DNA from: Leptospirales bacterium
GTDB taxonomy: Bacteria > Spirochaetota > Leptospiria > Leptospirales > Leptonemataceae
Reading direction: 5' to 3'
Assembly: GCA_016788865.1 (NCBI GenBank)
Contig: JAEUSB010000003.1
Location: 41,277 to 105,276 of the forward strand
Length of the DNA stretch: 64,000 nucleotides
The translations under genes were made by a program, and so were the position numbers. Under the pieces are notes generated by a model. The model was not told the DNA's origin. It was given only the letters and a program-made list of their open reading frames with translations, and did not search any database. Shown one piece after another: positions 62,705-64,000 of this stretch (its first letter is position 1; the number at the start of each line of letters is the position of its first letter).

Positions 62705-63386
62705 TGTTTACTCCTGATAGTTCGTATCCCACGCCATGTCTTGTTATAAAGTGAACGGGTTCTGCCGGGTCTTCTTCAAAAATTTTTCTGAACTTCACAA
62801 TGAAGTTATCAATGGAACGTGTCGTGGGAAGATCTGCGCCCCAAACATTTTCCAATAAGAAATCACGCTTAACCGGTCGCCCTCTGCTTTGAACCAGGAA
62901 CTGGAGCATCTTGATTTCTTTGTCATTGAATCGAACTGTGGTTTCGCCGGGCGCGGTTGCGCAGGCAGAAGCAAGATCCAGTTCATATCTGCCGATTTTT
63001 ACGCGCTGTTTGCGCCCCAGGCGAATGTGCAATCGAGCAATGAGTTCTTCAAGCTCAAAGGGTTTGGTCATGTAATCGTCTGCTCCCGAAGCAAACGCTT
63101 CGAGCTTATCTTCGATTCGACCGCGCGCAGTGAGAAATATAACCGGGAACTCAAGGCCGATTTGGCGCAGCCTCTTGCACAGCTCAATGCCATCAAATGC
63201 GCCCGGAGTCGTTATGTCTAAAATTCCCAGAGAATAATTGCTGCGTTCAGTCTGGAGCGATTCGAAGGCAAGGTCTGCCTGGGGAAAATCCGCTACAAGA
63301 AATCCCTCCGCCTCCACATTCAGTTTGATTCCTTTGCGCAAGGACGGTTCGTCTTCGACGAGCAAGATTCTTCGTCTATTGGGCAC
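62694..63386 (-). CDS. OmpR-family response regulator
   Basis: A 230-residue regulator: a receiver domain with Glu11/Asp12, the phosphoacceptor Asp57 in LGILDITTPG, Thr87 and Lys108 in MTKPFE, followed by a winged-helix DNA-binding domain (about 130-228, ending in FITRHGVGYELSG). It overlaps the kinase upstream and hemE downstream. The context suggests control of heme or iron metabolism. Confidence 0.93.
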   Translation of the reverse strand: MPNRRRILLVEDEPSLRKGIKLNVEAEGFLVADFPQADLAFESLQTERSNYSLGILDITTPGAFDGIELCKRLRQIGLEFPVIFLTARGRIEDKLEAFASGADDYMTKPFELEELIARLHIRLGRKQRVKIGRYELDLASACATAPGETTVRFNDKEIKMLQFLVQSRGRPVKRDFLLENVWGADLPTTRSIDNFIVKFRKIFEEDPAEPVHFITRHGVGYELSGVNIEQ

Positions 63387-64000
63387 GACGCAATCTCACA
63401 ATAAATTCAGAATTCTTCGCCGGATTGATTTGAACTGTACCGCCGTTCCCCTGGACAATTTGTCTGACCAGGTACAATCCAAGACCCGTGCCGCGCCCTT
63501 GAGCATTTCGCAGGCGATAGAATGGTGCGAAAACATTTTCATGCTCTGCCTGGGGGATTCCGTCCCCAGAATCGTGAACACGTATCAGTATGTGTCGTGG
63601 CTCGGTTTCAACTCCAATTCGAATCAAGGGTGATCCCCCGCTGTAGGCCAGCGCATTCTGTAATAGAGCGTCGAGGATACGTTCGAGCAGGCTGTCGGGA
63701 ATCTGAGCAATTGCGGAGTCCGGCAGGTCCAACTCGATCTTTGCCCTGGCTCTGGCAATGCTCGAAGCCGATCGCTGCACGTGGGCTTTAATTTCTCTTA
63801 CAACATCCGAAGTCTGGTTTCTTTCGAAACGCTGCAGGCGCCCAACCTGACCCGCTAAAAGCAGGTTCTCGATCTGCGATGTCAGGCGCTTCAGGTTCTC
63901 AATTCCATCTTCTAGCAGTTCTTTCTTCTCTGAATCCCTGAGTTTTCGTTTGAGCAAAGTTTGCAACGTCAATAGCGCGCCCGCGACAGGGGTCTTGAGT
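63376..64000 (-). CDS. Sensor histidine kinase, C-terminal part (cut by the window end)
   Basis: The visible 208 residues start inside the H box (LKTPVAGALLTLQ); the phosphoacceptor His should be just outside the window. The ATP-binding domain has the N box LLQNALAYSGG, G1 as VHDSGDGIP and G2 as GRGTGLGLYLVRQIV. It overlaps the regulator gene by 11 bp. The sensing part is not available. Confidence 0.92.
   Translation of the reverse strand, partial: LKTPVAGALLTLQTLLKRKLRDSEKKELLEDGIENLKRLTSQIENLLLAGQVGRLQRFERNQTSDVVREIKAHVQRSASSIARARAKIELDLPDSAIAQIPDSLLERILDALLQNALAYSGGSPLIRIGVETEPRHILIRVHDSGDGIPQAEHENVFAPFYRLRNAQGRGTGLGLYLVRQIVQGNGGTVQINPAKNSEFIVRLRRAQ

Noticed and set aside
1..64000. CRISPR array, insertion sequence or prophage
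   Set aside because: No regularly spaced repeats, transposase, integrase or phage structural motif was seen in any frame.

Overview
The window (GC close to 50%) most resembles the chromosome of a spirochaete of the order Leptospirales, probably from the higher-GC side of the group (Leptonema/Turneriella-like) rather than Leptospira proper. This is inferred from gene content: a FecR-domain lipoprotein of LipL45 type, a double DUF1566 lipoprotein, hemE next to an OmpR-type regulator and a histidine kinase (as in the leptospiral heme locus), a MurA with Asp at the fosfomycin-target position, and a FecR, PilZ-like and MBOAT/SGNH repertoire typical of leptospires. No rRNA or universal marker gene is present, so this is not proven.

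Positions 1-31,700 form a surface-polysaccharide locus. The first operon (1-9,230, + strand) holds a GT-C membrane protein, rfbF-rfbG-rfbH for CDP-4-keto-3,6-dideoxyhexose, a GtrA flippase, an SDR enzyme, a transketolase split into two genes, and a GtrB-like glycosyltransferase. From 9,325 to 27,550 lie six diverged YfhO-family GT-C paralogues, all on the - strand. They are interrupted by + strand genes: an MBOAT O-acyltransferase with an SGNH partner, and an RfbJ-like CDP-abequose synthase. One YfhO gene is frameshifted. A second GtrB-like transferase followed by three tandem membrane-anchored SGNH proteins closes the locus. Together these look like a polyprenyl-phosphate-sugar system (GtrB makes, GtrA flips, YfhO transfers) with several alternative transferases plus O-acyl decoration.

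Positions 31,700-46,100 are mixed housekeeping and accessory: a lipoprotein, two paralogous GT-C proteins, an MFS transporter, a eukaryote-type (GT3) glycogen synthase, two cyclic-nucleotide-binding proteins, a Bfd-like iron-sulfur protein, tRNA-Ile(CAU), a secreted EEP nuclease/phosphatase, murA, a YbbR protein, thiD, a degenerate HD protein and a DUF1566 lipoprotein.

Positions 46,100-55,500 hold an ABC-F protein with a compact first ATPase domain and two secreted-lipase units. One lipase sits with a lipase foldase (LifO). The other sits with two mutually paralogous exported proteins of unknown function that may serve a similar role. A GT39 transferase and the LipL45-like protein lie between them. 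Positions 55,500-64,000 hold a Phd/VapC toxin-antitoxin pair with a near-leaderless promoter, a possible Imm49-like protein, a small membrane protein, an ECF41 sigma factor with its expected promoter motif, an outer-membrane porin, a PilZ-like protein, hemE, and a two-component system that runs off the end.

No insertion sequences, CRISPR arrays, rRNA or replication origin were recognised.
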